A stretch of DNA of 64,000 nt, from assembly GCF_037892425.1 (NCBI RefSeq), contig NZ_JBBKTT010000001.1, positions 1,674,001 to 1,738,000 of the forward strand, given 5' to 3'. This document shows positions 45,566 to 54,186 of the stretch, in pieces; positions within the stretch are counted from its first letter, which is position 1, and each line of letters opens with the position of its first letter. This stretch comes from Lacibacter sp. H375 (GTDB taxonomy: Bacteria > Bacteroidota > Bacteroidia > Chitinophagales > Chitinophagaceae). A program made the position numbers and the translations under genes. A model generated the notes under the pieces. It was not told where the DNA came from. It did no database searches and saw nothing but the letters and a program-made list of their open reading frames with translations.

Positions 45566-46402
45566 ATGATGAATGTTTTTCATGAAGTATGTCAGTTATG
45601 CAGTCGCAACACAACGGAGCGATACAGCACTTCGTTTTCATCAGCCATCCGTTTGCTGCACCAGGATCTGAGGCAGCCCATCTATAATATTTATGGATTG
45701 GTACGTTTTGCTGATGAGATCGTTGATACATTTCATGAGTTTGATAAAGCCACGCTCATCAAGGATTTTCGCAAGCAAACCTTCGAGGCAATTGAACGTG
45801 GTATCAGCATCAATCCAATTTTGCATAGTTTCCAGATAACAGTCAATCAATACAATATTGATCATCAGTTGATCCATGCATTCTTTAACAGCATGGAAAT
45901 GGATCTTGAAAGAACACAATACAATCACGAAACATACAATGACTATATCTACGGCAGCGCTGAAGTAGTAGGACTGATGTGCCTGTATGTTTTTCTTGAA
46001 GGCGATAGAGCACAGTATGAAAAACTGAAACCATCAGCACGTTCTTTAGGTGCTGCTTTTCAGAAAGTGAATTTCCTGCGTGATGTAAAGGCAGATTACA
46101 ATCAACTCGACCGCACTTATTTTCCCGGGCTTGATTTTTCCAGTTTTACCGAACGTCAAAAGCGTGAAATTGAAGAAGACATCCAGAAAGATTTTGACGA
46201 TGCTTACGAAGGCATTATGCAACTGCCTGCCAAAGCCCGCTTCGGTGTGTATGTGGCCTATAAATATTATCTCTCGCTTTTCCGTAAGATCAAACGCCTG
46301 CAACCCGCTACCATTATGCATGAGCGGGTTCGTATCCCCGATTATCATAAGGTGATGATCCTGTTAAGAGCCGGTGTTCGCAACCAGCTTAACATTATGT
46401 AA
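45566..46402 (+). CDS. crtB: Phytoene synthase
   Basis: The 278-residue enzyme condenses two geranylgeranyl diphosphates to phytoene. The first Asp-rich motif DEIVD is at 50-54 and the second appears in NFLRDVKADYNQLDRTYF near 172-189. SSAIRLLHQDLRQ near 25-37 is also conserved. It lies between crtI and idi, each a few bases away, in one operon. Confidence 0.95.
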   Translation: MMNVFHEVCQLCSRNTTERYSTSFSSAIRLLHQDLRQPIYNIYGLVRFADEIVDTFHEFDKATLIKDFRKQTFEAIERGISINPILHSFQITVNQYNIDHQLIHAFFNSMEMDLERTQYNHETYNDYIYGSAEVVGLMCLYVFLEGDRAQYEKLKPSARSLGAAFQKVNFLRDVKADYNQLDRTYFPGLDFSSFTERQKREIEEDIQKDFDDAYEGIMQLPAKARFGVYVAYKYYLSLFRKIKRLQPATIMHERVRIPDYHKVMILLRAGVRNQLNIM

Positions 46403-46426
46403 TTTCTAATCGCTTATTTTTGAACT

Positions 46427-46963
46427 ATGCAGGAAGTAATTCTCGTGAACGAGTTTGATGAAGCTATTGGTTCCATGGAAAAAATGGAAGCACATGAAAA
46501 AGCATTACTTCACCGTGCTTTCAGTGTATTCCTGTTCAATAAGCAAGGTGAGATGTTGTTGCAGAAAAGAGCAGCATCAAAATATCACAGTCCTTCATTA
46601 TGGACTAATGCCTGCTGCAGTCATCCCATGCCTGGAGAAGAAACAAAAGCGGGGGCACTTCGACGACTGGAAGAAGAATTAGGATTCACTACCGCCATCA
46701 ACAATGCATTTCATTTTACTTATAAAGCTGTTTTTGATAATGGCTTAACAGAACATGAATTTGATCATGTATTTGTTGGAGAATACGAGGGAGTAATGAT
46801 CCTGAATACGGAAGAAGTGAGTGAAGTGTGTTATAAGCAGATGGCTGATATAAAAGCAGAGATTGAACACAACGCCGGAGATTATACCGAATGGTTCAAG
46901 ATAGCCTTCCCTTTATTAGAAGAATGGTTACAACAAAACAAAACTATCCATGCAACGGCGTAA
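46427..46963 (+). CDS. idi: Isopentenyl-diphosphate delta-isomerase, type I
   Basis: The 178-residue Nudix-fold enzyme interconverts isopentenyl and dimethylallyl diphosphate, supplying the prenyl starter for carotenoids. LHRAFSVFLFNKQG near 27-40, LWTNACCSHPMPGE near 62-75 with the catalytic cysteine, and the RRLEEELGF Nudix helix near 83-91 are all present. Its 3' end overlaps crtD by 14 bases. Confidence 0.95.
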   Translation: MQEVILVNEFDEAIGSMEKMEAHEKALLHRAFSVFLFNKQGEMLLQKRAASKYHSPSLWTNACCSHPMPGEETKAGALRRLEEELGFTTAINNAFHFTYKAVFDNGLTEHEFDHVFVGEYEGVMILNTEEVSEVCYKQMADIKAEIEHNAGDYTEWFKIAFPLLEEWLQQNKTIHATA

Positions 46964-48443
46964 AGCAGTTGTGATCGGCAGCGGTGTTGCAGGTTTAGCC
47001 GGAGCTATTCGTCTTGCAGTGATGGGTTACGAAGTAGACGTGTTTGAACGCAATGCTTACGCAGGAGGTAAACTTTCTTTTTTTGAAAAAAATGGTTTTT
47101 CGTTTGATGCCGGCCCATCTTTATTTACGCAGCCGCAAAATATTGAAGAACTTTTTGCTTTCGCAGGCGAACCGATCGGAGATTATTTTCAATATCGTAA
47201 AGTGGATCTTTCCTGCAATTATTTTTTTGAGAATGGAAGGAAAGTAAAAGCGTGGACGGATGCAGAAAGATTAGCTGATGAATTGCATACACAGCTGGGC
47301 GAAGACAAAACGTCTGTGTTGAACTATCTCCACAAAAGCGAAACGCTTTACAATAATATCGGCAGTGTTTTTTTAAATCATTCATTGCATAAACGAAGCA
47401 CCTGGTTTCAAAAATCAATATTGAAAGCATTGCAAACGGTGCGCCCCACTCATTTAATGGGAACCTTGCATGGTTTCAATCAGTCAGCATTTAAAAAACC
47501 GGAAACTATTCAGCTGTTCGATCGCTTTGCTACATACAACGGAAGTAATCCGTATCAAACGCCGGGCATGATGAGCTTAATCCCCCATCTCGAATTGAAT
47601 GAAGGAACATTCTATCCGGAAGGTGGAATGATCAGCATTACAAATGCTTTAATGAAACTCGCAAAAAAGAAAGGCGTTCGTTTTCATTTCAATTCACCTG
47701 TGCAACGCATCATTCAAGTGGAGGGCGAAGCAAAAGGTGTGGTGGTGAATGATGAAAATGTTTTTGCGGATGTGGTGTTAAGCAATGCTGATATTTATTT
47801 TACGTATCACCATTTGCTCGGCGATCCTGTGCAAACCAAACAGGTATTAAAACAGGAACGCAGTTGCAGTGGTATGATCTTTTACTGGGGTATGAACAGG
47901 GAGTTTCCTGAACTTCATTTGCACAATATCTTCTTCAGTAAAAATTATGCAGCTGAATTTCAAGCGATCTTTCAACAGAAACGATTGTACAACGATCCAA
48001 CAGTGTATGTGAACATCACTTCTAAAATGGAAGAAGGACTTGCGCCCAACGGAAAAGAGAATTGGTTTCTGCTCATCAATGCACCATCAAATATTGGACA
48101 GAACTGGGAGCAGATGCGTGTGCAAGTGCGGCAACAGGTGATCGATAAACTCAGTCGTTTGCTGCAAACAGATATTTCTTCGGCAATTGAAGTGGAAGAA
48201 TATCTAGATCCTATCCGTATTGAGGAACGAACAGGTTCTTATATGGGGTCGTTATATGGCACGAGTAGTAATAGTAAGATGTCTGCGTTTCTGCGTCATC
48301 CAAACTTTACCAATAAAATTGAAGGATTGTATTTCTGTGGTGGCAGTGTACATCCCGGTGGTGGTATTCCGCTTTGTTTCAAGAGTGCGAAAATTGCAAC
48401 TGAACTTATTCAACAGGATCAAACAAAACATGTTCATCATTAA
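46950..48443 (+). CDS. crtD: CrtI-family desaturase, probable 1-hydroxycarotenoid 3,4-desaturase
   Basis: The 497-residue FAD enzyme has VVIGSGVAGLAGAIRLA near 7-23, FERNAYAGGKLSFFEKNG and a C-terminal FCGGSVHPGGGIPLCFKSA near 466. It differs clearly from the crtI product and is placed after idi and before cruF. In Bacteroidota pathways the second desaturase of this type acts on the hydroxylated end made by CruF to add the 3',4' double bond. The assignment to this step rests on context as much as on sequence. Confidence 0.8.
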   Translation: MQRRKAVVIGSGVAGLAGAIRLAVMGYEVDVFERNAYAGGKLSFFEKNGFSFDAGPSLFTQPQNIEELFAFAGEPIGDYFQYRKVDLSCNYFFENGRKVKAWTDAERLADELHTQLGEDKTSVLNYLHKSETLYNNIGSVFLNHSLHKRSTWFQKSILKALQTVRPTHLMGTLHGFNQSAFKKPETIQLFDRFATYNGSNPYQTPGMMSLIPHLELNEGTFYPEGGMISITNALMKLAKKKGVRFHFNSPVQRIIQVEGEAKGVVVNDENVFADVVLSNADIYFTYHHLLGDPVQTKQVLKQERSCSGMIFYWGMNREFPELHLHNIFFSKNYAAEFQAIFQQKRLYNDPTVYVNITSKMEEGLAPNGKENWFLLINAPSNIGQNWEQMRVQVRQQVIDKLSRLLQTDISSAIEVEEYLDPIRIEERTGSYMGSLYGTSSNSKMSAFLRHPNFTNKIEGLYFCGGSVHPGGGIPLCFKSAKIATELIQQDQTKHVHH

Positions 48444-49132
48444 TGCTGCAACAATTCAGTAAACAACAGATCGCCACCGCTATTGCTGTGTTATTTCATT
48501 GCATTGGATTGGCCGGTATTTTGTTTTACGATGCGGCTTTATTTGCATCACTCACTCCAATGAATTTGTTGCTATCTGCCGGCTTACTCATCTACACACA
48601 AAAGGAAAAAAACAGTCACTTCTTTTTATTTGCTGCAGTATGTTATGTGGTTGGTTATACTGTTGAATATCTTGGCGTAAATCATCAATTGTTGTTTGGA
48701 GAATATCGTTACCTGTCTGCCATGGGGTGGCAATGGAAAAATATTCCACTGGTGATTGGTGTTAACTGGTTTATCATGATGTACTGCTGCGGAGTATCCA
48801 TTCAACACTTCCTCAACTTTATGTGGAATAAACTGAAAGATGAAGATGAGCCACGCCGCACTAATGTTGGCTTCTTTGCAATCATCATCGATGGTGCTTT
48901 ACTCGCTACGTTCTTCGATTGGATCATGGAGCCGATAGCTGTGAAGCTGGGTTACTGGCAATGGCTTGGAGATGGTTCGATTCCTGTATTTAACTACGCC
49001 TGCTGGTTCGGTATCAGTGCGTTATTGATGCTTTTGTTCCGGCTTTTATCTTTCCCGAAACAAAACCAATTCGCCGTAAATTTGTTATTGATCCAGTTCA
49101 TGTTCTTCTTAATCTTACGCACCGTATTATGA
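48443..49132 (+). CDS. cruF: CruF-type carotenoid 1,2-hydratase
   Basis: The 229-residue membrane protein has about seven hydrophobic segments and conserved polar blocks, including EYLGVNHQLLFGEYRYL near 72-88 and DWIMEPIAVKLGYWQW near 154-169, as in the CruF family (PF04240). CruF adds water across the 1,2 double bond of an acyclic psi end to give a 1-hydroxy group. It starts at the base overlapping the crtD stop and shares an ATGA overlap with crtZ. Confidence 0.85.
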   Translation: MLQQFSKQQIATAIAVLFHCIGLAGILFYDAALFASLTPMNLLLSAGLLIYTQKEKNSHFFLFAAVCYVVGYTVEYLGVNHQLLFGEYRYLSAMGWQWKNIPLVIGVNWFIMMYCCGVSIQHFLNFMWNKLKDEDEPRRTNVGFFAIIIDGALLATFFDWIMEPIAVKLGYWQWLGDGSIPVFNYACWFGISALLMLLFRLLSFPKQNQFAVNLLLIQFMFFLILRTVL

Positions 49133-49611
49133 GTTTGTTTTTATACATATTGCTGGCATTTGCTGTGTTTTTTACAATGGAAGGAATTACCTGGCTCACT
49201 CACCGGTTTGTGATGCATGGCTTCTTGTGGTATCTGCATGAAGATCATCACCAGCCTCGTGGCCGTTTCTTTGAAAAGAACGATGCCTTCTTTCTCATTT
49301 TTGCAATACCAAGTTGGTTGTGTATTATGCTGGGGTTAATGTACCAGGTTTATTGGGTGGTGAGTATTGGCGCAGGTATTGCCATGTATGGACTTGCTTA
49401 CTTTATTGTACACGATATCATTATTCACCAACGCTTTAAAATTTTCAGCAGGTGGAACAATACCTATGTGCGTGCTATTCGCTGGGCTCATAAAATGCAT
49501 CACAAACATTTAGATAAAGAAGATGGTGAAAGTTTTGGAATGTTGTTCGTGCATAAAAAATATTGGGAGAAGGTGAGGAAAGAAAAGCAACTCAATCCTA
49601 ATATTAAATAG
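49129..49611 (+). CDS. crtZ: Beta-carotene hydroxylase (fatty-acid hydroxylase superfamily)
   Basis: The 160-residue non-haem di-iron enzyme has the histidine boxes HRFVMHG near 26-32, HEDHH near 37-41, HDIIIH near 94-99 and HKMHHKH near 124-130, and three or four hydrophobic segments. It adds a 3-hydroxyl to a beta ring. It overlaps cruF by four bases. Confidence 0.92.
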   Translation: MSLFLYILLAFAVFFTMEGITWLTHRFVMHGFLWYLHEDHHQPRGRFFEKNDAFFLIFAIPSWLCIMLGLMYQVYWVVSIGAGIAMYGLAYFIVHDIIIHQRFKIFSRWNNTYVRAIRWAHKMHHKHLDKEDGESFGMLFVHKKYWEKVRKEKQLNPNIK

Positions 49612-49616
49612 CACAA

Positions 49617-50330
49617 TTGAACGCTCACTACACTTACTTTTTGATTCTTGGCGCTTCACTGGCAGGACCACTGTTGCTAAGCTTCGATAAAAAAGTAGCT
49701 TACTATAAAAAATGGAAATATCTTTTTCCGGCAATGTTGTTGCCGGCTTTATTTTTTTTAGTGTGGGATGAATTGAAGACAAGAGCAGGCGTATGGAGTT
49801 TCAGCGAAGAACATATCACCGGCGCTAAATTACTTTCTCTGCCAGTAGAAGAAGTGTTATTCTTTTTTGTTGTTCCTTATTGCTGTGTGTTTATTTATGA
49901 ATGTATTGTCTGTTATTTCCCTTCAGTAAAACAAAAAAAATGGGGAAGAGCAGTGTTACTAGTGATGGGAGTTTTCTTTTTGATTGCCGCAGTATTCAGT
50001 TACGGTAAAGCATACACGTTTTACACTTCTCTTTTTAATGCATCGTTTATTGCATTGCTGTTTCTTTTTCAGAAATGGTTCAGAGGATTCAACGCTTCTG
50101 CATTTCTTATTTCATATTTAGTAGTAGTGATCCCGTTCCTGATCGTGAATGGTTTGCTCACCGGTATTCCGGTGGTGTTGTATAACGATGCCGAGAATCT
50201 CGGCTTCCGCATTTTTTCGTTTCTTCCCTGGCCAATGAACAATATTCCGTTCGAAGATATTTTTTACGGCATGTTGCTAATCTTAATGAACGTGTCGTTG
50301 TTTGAACGGCTGCGTAGTAAAGCTGTATAA
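49617..50330 (+). CDS. crtYcd: Fused CrtYc/CrtYd-type lycopene beta-cyclase
   Basis: The 237-residue protein has six or seven hydrophobic segments and two repeats of the lycopene cyclase domain pattern, with VWSFSEEHITG, LPVEEVLFFFVVPY near 77-90 and, in the second half, PWPMNNIPFEDIFYGML, where the P-x-E/D acids are repeated. It forms a beta ring from a psi end. It starts at a TTG after crtZ, six bases on. Together the operon would give a carotenoid with one beta ring and one hydroxylated open end. Confidence 0.87.
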   Translation: MNAHYTYFLILGASLAGPLLLSFDKKVAYYKKWKYLFPAMLLPALFFLVWDELKTRAGVWSFSEEHITGAKLLSLPVEEVLFFFVVPYCCVFIYECIVCYFPSVKQKKWGRAVLLVMGVFFLIAAVFSYGKAYTFYTSLFNASFIALLFLFQKWFRGFNASAFLISYLVVVIPFLIVNGLLTGIPVVLYNDAENLGFRIFSFLPWPMNNIPFEDIFYGMLLILMNVSLFERLRSKAV

Positions 50331-50436
50331 CTGGATTTGCAGTATTGTTGCTAAAATATTTTCACGTTCAACTCTTCTGCATTTCATAGAACATTGTAAT
50401 TTTGATGTATAAAATTACTGTGTATACACAGTCAAC

Positions 50437-50634
50437 ATGAACAACTCCGCATTTCGGGTTTTAGCTTTACTCTTACACATCTTAGCTTCTCTTCTCATTT
50501 TGTTTTATGTGCTCGACTTTGATCTGTCGGGAGGCTGGATCAGGTTTTTCCTGTTCATTGCACTTTGCATGACTATGCTTGTGTTTCTTATTGCCCATAT
50601 GGTCTCACTCTACCGTTTTCTTAAAACCAAATAG
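50437..50634 (+). CDS. Small two-helix membrane protein, unknown function
   Basis: The 65-residue protein consists of two hydrophobic segments, about residues 7-26 and 33-56, with a short hydrophilic DFDLSGGW loop and a basic C-terminal tail. No family is recognised. It lies seven bases before the SPFH gene and may be co-transcribed with it. Confidence 0.65.
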   Translation: MNNSAFRVLALLLHILASLLILFYVLDFDLSGGWIRFFLFIALCMTMLVFLIAHMVSLYRFLKTK

Positions 50635-50640
50635 TAATAT

Positions 50641-51585
50641 ATGATCTCCTTAATTGTGTTTATCACCGCTGTCTTAGTTGCAGGGTTGTTTTTCGGCATC
50701 CTCAAAAAATCTACTTATGTAAATGACGAGGGTCGTTTCAAAGCAGCATCGGTTGTTCGTTTGGCCGCTGTACTGCTGATTGCATTTGTTACTGTTGCTA
50801 TCAATCCTATTAATGTTGAACGTATTGATGCAGGACATGTAGGTATTAAAGTAAGTAACGTGGGCGATAACCGTGGTGTTGGTCGTACCGAGTATGTAAC
50901 AGGTTGGGTGTTTTACAATTCATGGATCTCCCGTATCTATGAATTCCCGATTCATCAGCAACACATCGATTACGAAGCAGCCGACATTGTAACCAAAGGT
51001 GGTTTCCGTGCTACCATCAAACCGTCCTTCAACTATTCCATCAACGCAGGTAACGTTGCTGATATGTTTCAGAACCTGCGTGTGGGAGTAAATGAAATGG
51101 AGCAAGGTTGGTTGAAGAATGCAATTGTTGGTTCGGTGAATGATGTGGCGAACCGTTACACAGTTGATTCTATTTTCAATCATCGTGAAGAATTCGAATC
51201 GGATATTGTAAAGGAATGTAATAAACGTGTGGCAAAGTGGTTCAATGTATCACAGCTGCGTACCAACATTGTTCCGCCTGCAGAAATATCTGAATCGATC
51301 GTTGCAAAAACAAGAGCTATCCAGGAAGTACAAGTTGCAGAAAACAGAAGACAGGTTGCTGTAGCAGAAGCAGAAAGAAAAATTGCAGAGGCAAGAGGTG
51401 ATTCAGCACAAGCAGTTATCCAGGCTGCCGGTCGTGCAGAAGCCATTAAGAGAGAACAGTTATCGTTAACATCACTCTACATTGATTATATCAAAGTACA
51501 AAAGTGGAGCGGACAAGTGCCAACAACAGTAGCAGGTGGCAACAGCGGATTTTTAATTCAGTTACCAAAAGATGGGAAAGAGTAA
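50641..51585 (+). CDS. SPFH/prohibitin family protein
   Basis: The 314-residue protein has an N-terminal membrane segment (about 1-60, with two hydrophobic stretches) followed by an SPFH/band-7 domain, with VNPINVERIDAGHVGIKVS-like sequence near 56-75 and AIQEVQVAENRRQVAVAEAE near 225-245 typical of the coiled-coil part. Such proteins assemble in membrane microdomains and often work with proteases; the partner cannot be told here. It is followed by a clear terminator. Confidence 0.85.
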   Translation: MISLIVFITAVLVAGLFFGILKKSTYVNDEGRFKAASVVRLAAVLLIAFVTVAINPINVERIDAGHVGIKVSNVGDNRGVGRTEYVTGWVFYNSWISRIYEFPIHQQHIDYEAADIVTKGGFRATIKPSFNYSINAGNVADMFQNLRVGVNEMEQGWLKNAIVGSVNDVANRYTVDSIFNHREEFESDIVKECNKRVAKWFNVSQLRTNIVPPAEISESIVAKTRAIQEVQVAENRRQVAVAEAERKIAEARGDSAQAVIQAAGRAEAIKREQLSLTSLYIDYIKVQKWSGQVPTTVAGGNSGFLIQLPKDGKE

Positions 51586-51618
51586 AAAGTAAACAAGCAG
51601 AAAAGCAAATAGGTATAA

Positions 51619-51650
51619 AAAATGCGGAGTGATTAGCTCCGCATTTTTGT
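51619..51650 (+). terminator. Rho-independent terminator after the SPFH gene
   Basis: AATGCGGAG pairs with CTCCGCATT around a seven-base TGATTAG loop, followed by four T. The A-rich left side could also serve a - strand transcript, namely that of the DUF6089 gene which ends at 51700. Confidence 0.88.
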
Positions 51651-51699
51651 TTCATGTTCTGATTAATATCATCAATTGAATTCATTTCATCAGCTGTTG

Positions 51700-52551
51700 T
51701 CATCCTTTCTGCCTTACTCCCGGGCAACCTACTTTTTTATCTTTCTTAAACGATGCAATACCTGAAGTGCGTTTGTACCAATCAACAAACGGTCGCCATG
51801 TAACAGTAAGTTGCACAAAGTAATAAGCATCTTTATTTTTTTCGCTGCCACGTAAACTACCACCTGCAGGATAAGTGCCATTGCCACGATAAGCCAGATC
51901 AACTGCTGTTTGTCCCCTTGCAGCTAATAAAGTTGCTTGATCAACATAACTTGTACTTACATCATCAATATAATCGGTAAATGTTTTGCGATAGCCAAGT
52001 TCTAAACCAACACGTAAATCTTCAGTCAACAAATATTCAGCACCGATACCAAATGGAATAGAGAACTGAGTTGATTTATATGCTTTCTTTCCCGGAAGAA
52101 AACCTTGCCCTTCTGTACTCAAGGGTTGCAGGAAAACTTTTGTTCCGTTATTATCAGCAGTAAATGGTTTAATGCGATACAACGCACCACCTGCAAACAC
52201 ATAAGGTGTCCACCATTTATAATTCAGATTGAAAATATTGTATTGAGCACCCAATTCCCATTCAAACAAGTTGGTTTGAAAACTAAGGTTACGGCTTTGA
52301 TGTCCTGCGCTTTTACTTTTTGCATCAGCTGCACGCAGCATACCAAAACTGAGATGTGTACGTGCAAGCAAATGTTCTGTAAGATCATAACGGGCACCAA
52401 TACTTCCTACAAACTTTGATTGACTGAACGTAAACCGTTTCTGTTGCAGATCGCCCTGGTAATTGGCTAAACCGCCCCGGAAGGATAAGTGAAAATCTTG
52501 TGCACACAATACGAATGGAGAAAAGCAAAACAGAAAGATGAGTTTTTTCAT
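51700..52551 (-). CDS. DUF6089 family outer-membrane beta-barrel protein
   Basis: The 283-residue protein has a cleavable signal (residues 1-17, ending VLCAQ) and then alternating aromatic strands such as FHLSFRGGLANYQGDL, the hallmark of an eight-stranded-like outer membrane barrel. DLRVGLELGYRKTFTDYIDDVS is the motif characteristic of DUF6089. It probably sits in the outer membrane; no function is established for the family. It faces the SPFH gene tail-to-tail. Confidence 0.85.
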   Translation of the reverse strand: MKKLIFLFCFSPFVLCAQDFHLSFRGGLANYQGDLQQKRFTFSQSKFVGSIGARYDLTEHLLARTHLSFGMLRAADAKSKSAGHQSRNLSFQTNLFEWELGAQYNIFNLNYKWWTPYVFAGGALYRIKPFTADNNGTKVFLQPLSTEGQGFLPGKKAYKSTQFSIPFGIGAEYLLTEDLRVGLELGYRKTFTDYIDDVSTSYVDQATLLAARGQTAVDLAYRGNGTYPAGGSLRGSEKNKDAYYFVQLTVTWRPFVDWYKRTSGIASFKKDKKVGCPGVRQKG

Positions 52552-52652
52552 AAATCGATCATTGGATTGAGGCCTAAAGATAACATCCTGAACAAAAACG
52601 CAAAAAAGAGACGGAAAGTATAAGAGTTAAACGATGAAAGCTGTGGCTAAGG

Positions 52653-52946
52653 CTAATCTTTAAAAGAAAGACCATTCTTCTCTAATTCAGCAAGCAGCTT
52701 TGGAATAGCAGATGGACCAAAACCATGCAGTTTCAACAGGTCTTTCTTGCTCCACTTTGCCAATTGTTTAATGGTATTGATGCCCTGACCTTGCAAGGCT
52801 CTTCTTGCAGGCGCACCAATTACTGAAAGAAATCCTTCTGTAGGTTTTTCTTCAGCAGCACAAATAGGGCAAACGGGACAATCACTGCTTTTGTAATACT
52901 GATGACCTTTTTTACAGGTGCGAAGCGTTCCTTTTGCTGGGGGCAT
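52653..52946 (-). CDS. Zinc-ribbon plus helix-hairpin-helix protein (RNAP alpha CTD-like)
   Basis: The start is placed at the ATG encoding MPPAKGT; an earlier in-frame ATG at 52985 would add 13 unlikely residues. The 97-residue protein has cysteines at 11, 23, 26 and 29 around CKKGHQYYKSSDCPVCPIC. This is followed by a helical region IGAPARRALQGQGINTIKQL and LLKLHGFGPSAIPKLLAEL, like the helix-hairpin-helix of the RNA polymerase alpha C-terminal domain. It probably binds nucleic acid; its role is unknown. It lies back-to-back with serC. Confidence 0.78.
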   Translation of the reverse strand: MPPAKGTLRTCKKGHQYYKSSDCPVCPICAAEEKPTEGFLSVIGAPARRALQGQGINTIKQLAKWSKKDLLKLHGFGPSAIPKLLAELEKNGLSFKD

Positions 52947-53036
52947 GACATGATGTGTTTCATTATAAAGATAAAAAAGGAACAAAGGTTCTCAACCCTA
53001 ACAGCTGTTCCTTTCAAATCAATTAATTTCGCAGCC

Positions 53037-54110
53037 ATGATGATGCATAATTTCAACGCAGGTCCTTCTGTGTTACCAAAAGAAGTTTTTCAGCAAGCAA
53101 GTGAAGCCATCCTGAATTTTAATAACAGTGGCTTATCCATTCTTGAAATTGGTCACCGCACCGCTTTGTTTGAAGATGTGATGAATGAAGCCCGTTCGCT
53201 GGTAAAAGAATTAATGCAACTGGATGATGATCATGAAGTGCTCTTCCTGCATGGCGGAGCTACCACCCAGTTTATGCAGGTGCCTATGAATTTGCTTAAT
53301 GAACAGGATGTGGCTGCTTACACTGAAACAGGAACCTGGGCAGGCAAAGCCATTAAAGAAGCAAGATTATTTGGTCATGTTGAAATTGTTGGTTCATCAA
53401 AAGACACGAACTACACAACCATGCCGCATGATCTGGCAGTACCTGCTACTGCGGCATACCTTCATATCACTACTAACGAAACCATTGCCGGAACACAATG
53501 GCACCAGATGCCTTACGATTGTGGAGTTCCTATTGTGGCTGATATGAGTAGTGACATTTTGAGCCGTGCACTCGATTTCAATAAATTCGATCTTATTTAT
53601 GCCGGCGCACAAAAGAATATGGGTGCGGCAGGTGTAAATCTTGTGATCGTCAATAAAAACATTCTTGGTAAGGTTAACCGAACCATACCAACCATTCTCG
53701 ATTACCGCAATCATATCAAGGAAGGCAGTATGCTCAATACACCGCCTGTATTTGCTGTGTATGTAGCCATGCTCACACTCCGTTGGTTAAAAGCACAGGG
53801 TGGAGTAACTGGAATTGAATCGCTGAATAACAAAAAGGCAGAGGTGTTGTACAATGCATTGGAAGCAATTCCTTTTATTAAGTTGCCGATTGCAAAAGAA
53901 GACAGAAGCAAGATGAATGTGGTGTTTACGATGGATGATCCACAAAAAGAAGCAGTTTTCATGCAATTATGTAAAGAAAACGGCATGTATGGAGTGAAAG
54001 GACATCGCAGTGTGGGAGGTTTCCGCATTAGTCTGTACAATGCACTTACCATGAGCAGTGTTGAAGCAATGTTGAGTTTGTTAAATGAGTTTGCGAAGAA
54101 GAACGGGTAA
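53037..54110 (+). CDS. serC: Phosphoserine aminotransferase
   Basis: The start is placed at the first of three successive ATGs, since the upstream in-frame sequence is intergenic and overlaps the opposing gene. The 357-residue PLP enzyme converts phosphohydroxypyruvate to phosphoserine in serine synthesis, and acts likewise for vitamin B6. HNFNAGPSVLP near 4-14, HGGATTQF near 72-79 and the PLP lysine Lys193 in YAGAQKNMGAAG are conserved. A TAATTTCG near 53024 resembles the -7 promoter box. The DUF1015 gene follows. Confidence 0.95.
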   Translation: MMMHNFNAGPSVLPKEVFQQASEAILNFNNSGLSILEIGHRTALFEDVMNEARSLVKELMQLDDDHEVLFLHGGATTQFMQVPMNLLNEQDVAAYTETGTWAGKAIKEARLFGHVEIVGSSKDTNYTTMPHDLAVPATAAYLHITTNETIAGTQWHQMPYDCGVPIVADMSSDILSRALDFNKFDLIYAGAQKNMGAAGVNLVIVNKNILGKVNRTIPTILDYRNHIKEGSMLNTPPVFAVYVAMLTLRWLKAQGGVTGIESLNNKKAEVLYNALEAIPFIKLPIAKEDRSKMNVVFTMDDPQKEAVFMQLCKENGMYGVKGHRSVGGFRISLYNALTMSSVEAMLSLLNEFAKKNG

Positions 54111-54186
54111 GTACAGGTGGCGGATTTATCCGTTAACCACCTAAAAAATCCGTTTCTTTGCAGCCGGTTAGTAAGTATAAAAATCT

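Noticed and set aside
44071-50330. A carotenoid ketolase (crtW) in the operon
   Set aside because: No gene with the needed histidine boxes other than crtZ is present; crtZ has the hydroxylase pattern.
52902-53036. Longer start for serC
   Set aside because: It overlaps the opposing gene, and the SerC family begins right at the three ATGs near 53037.
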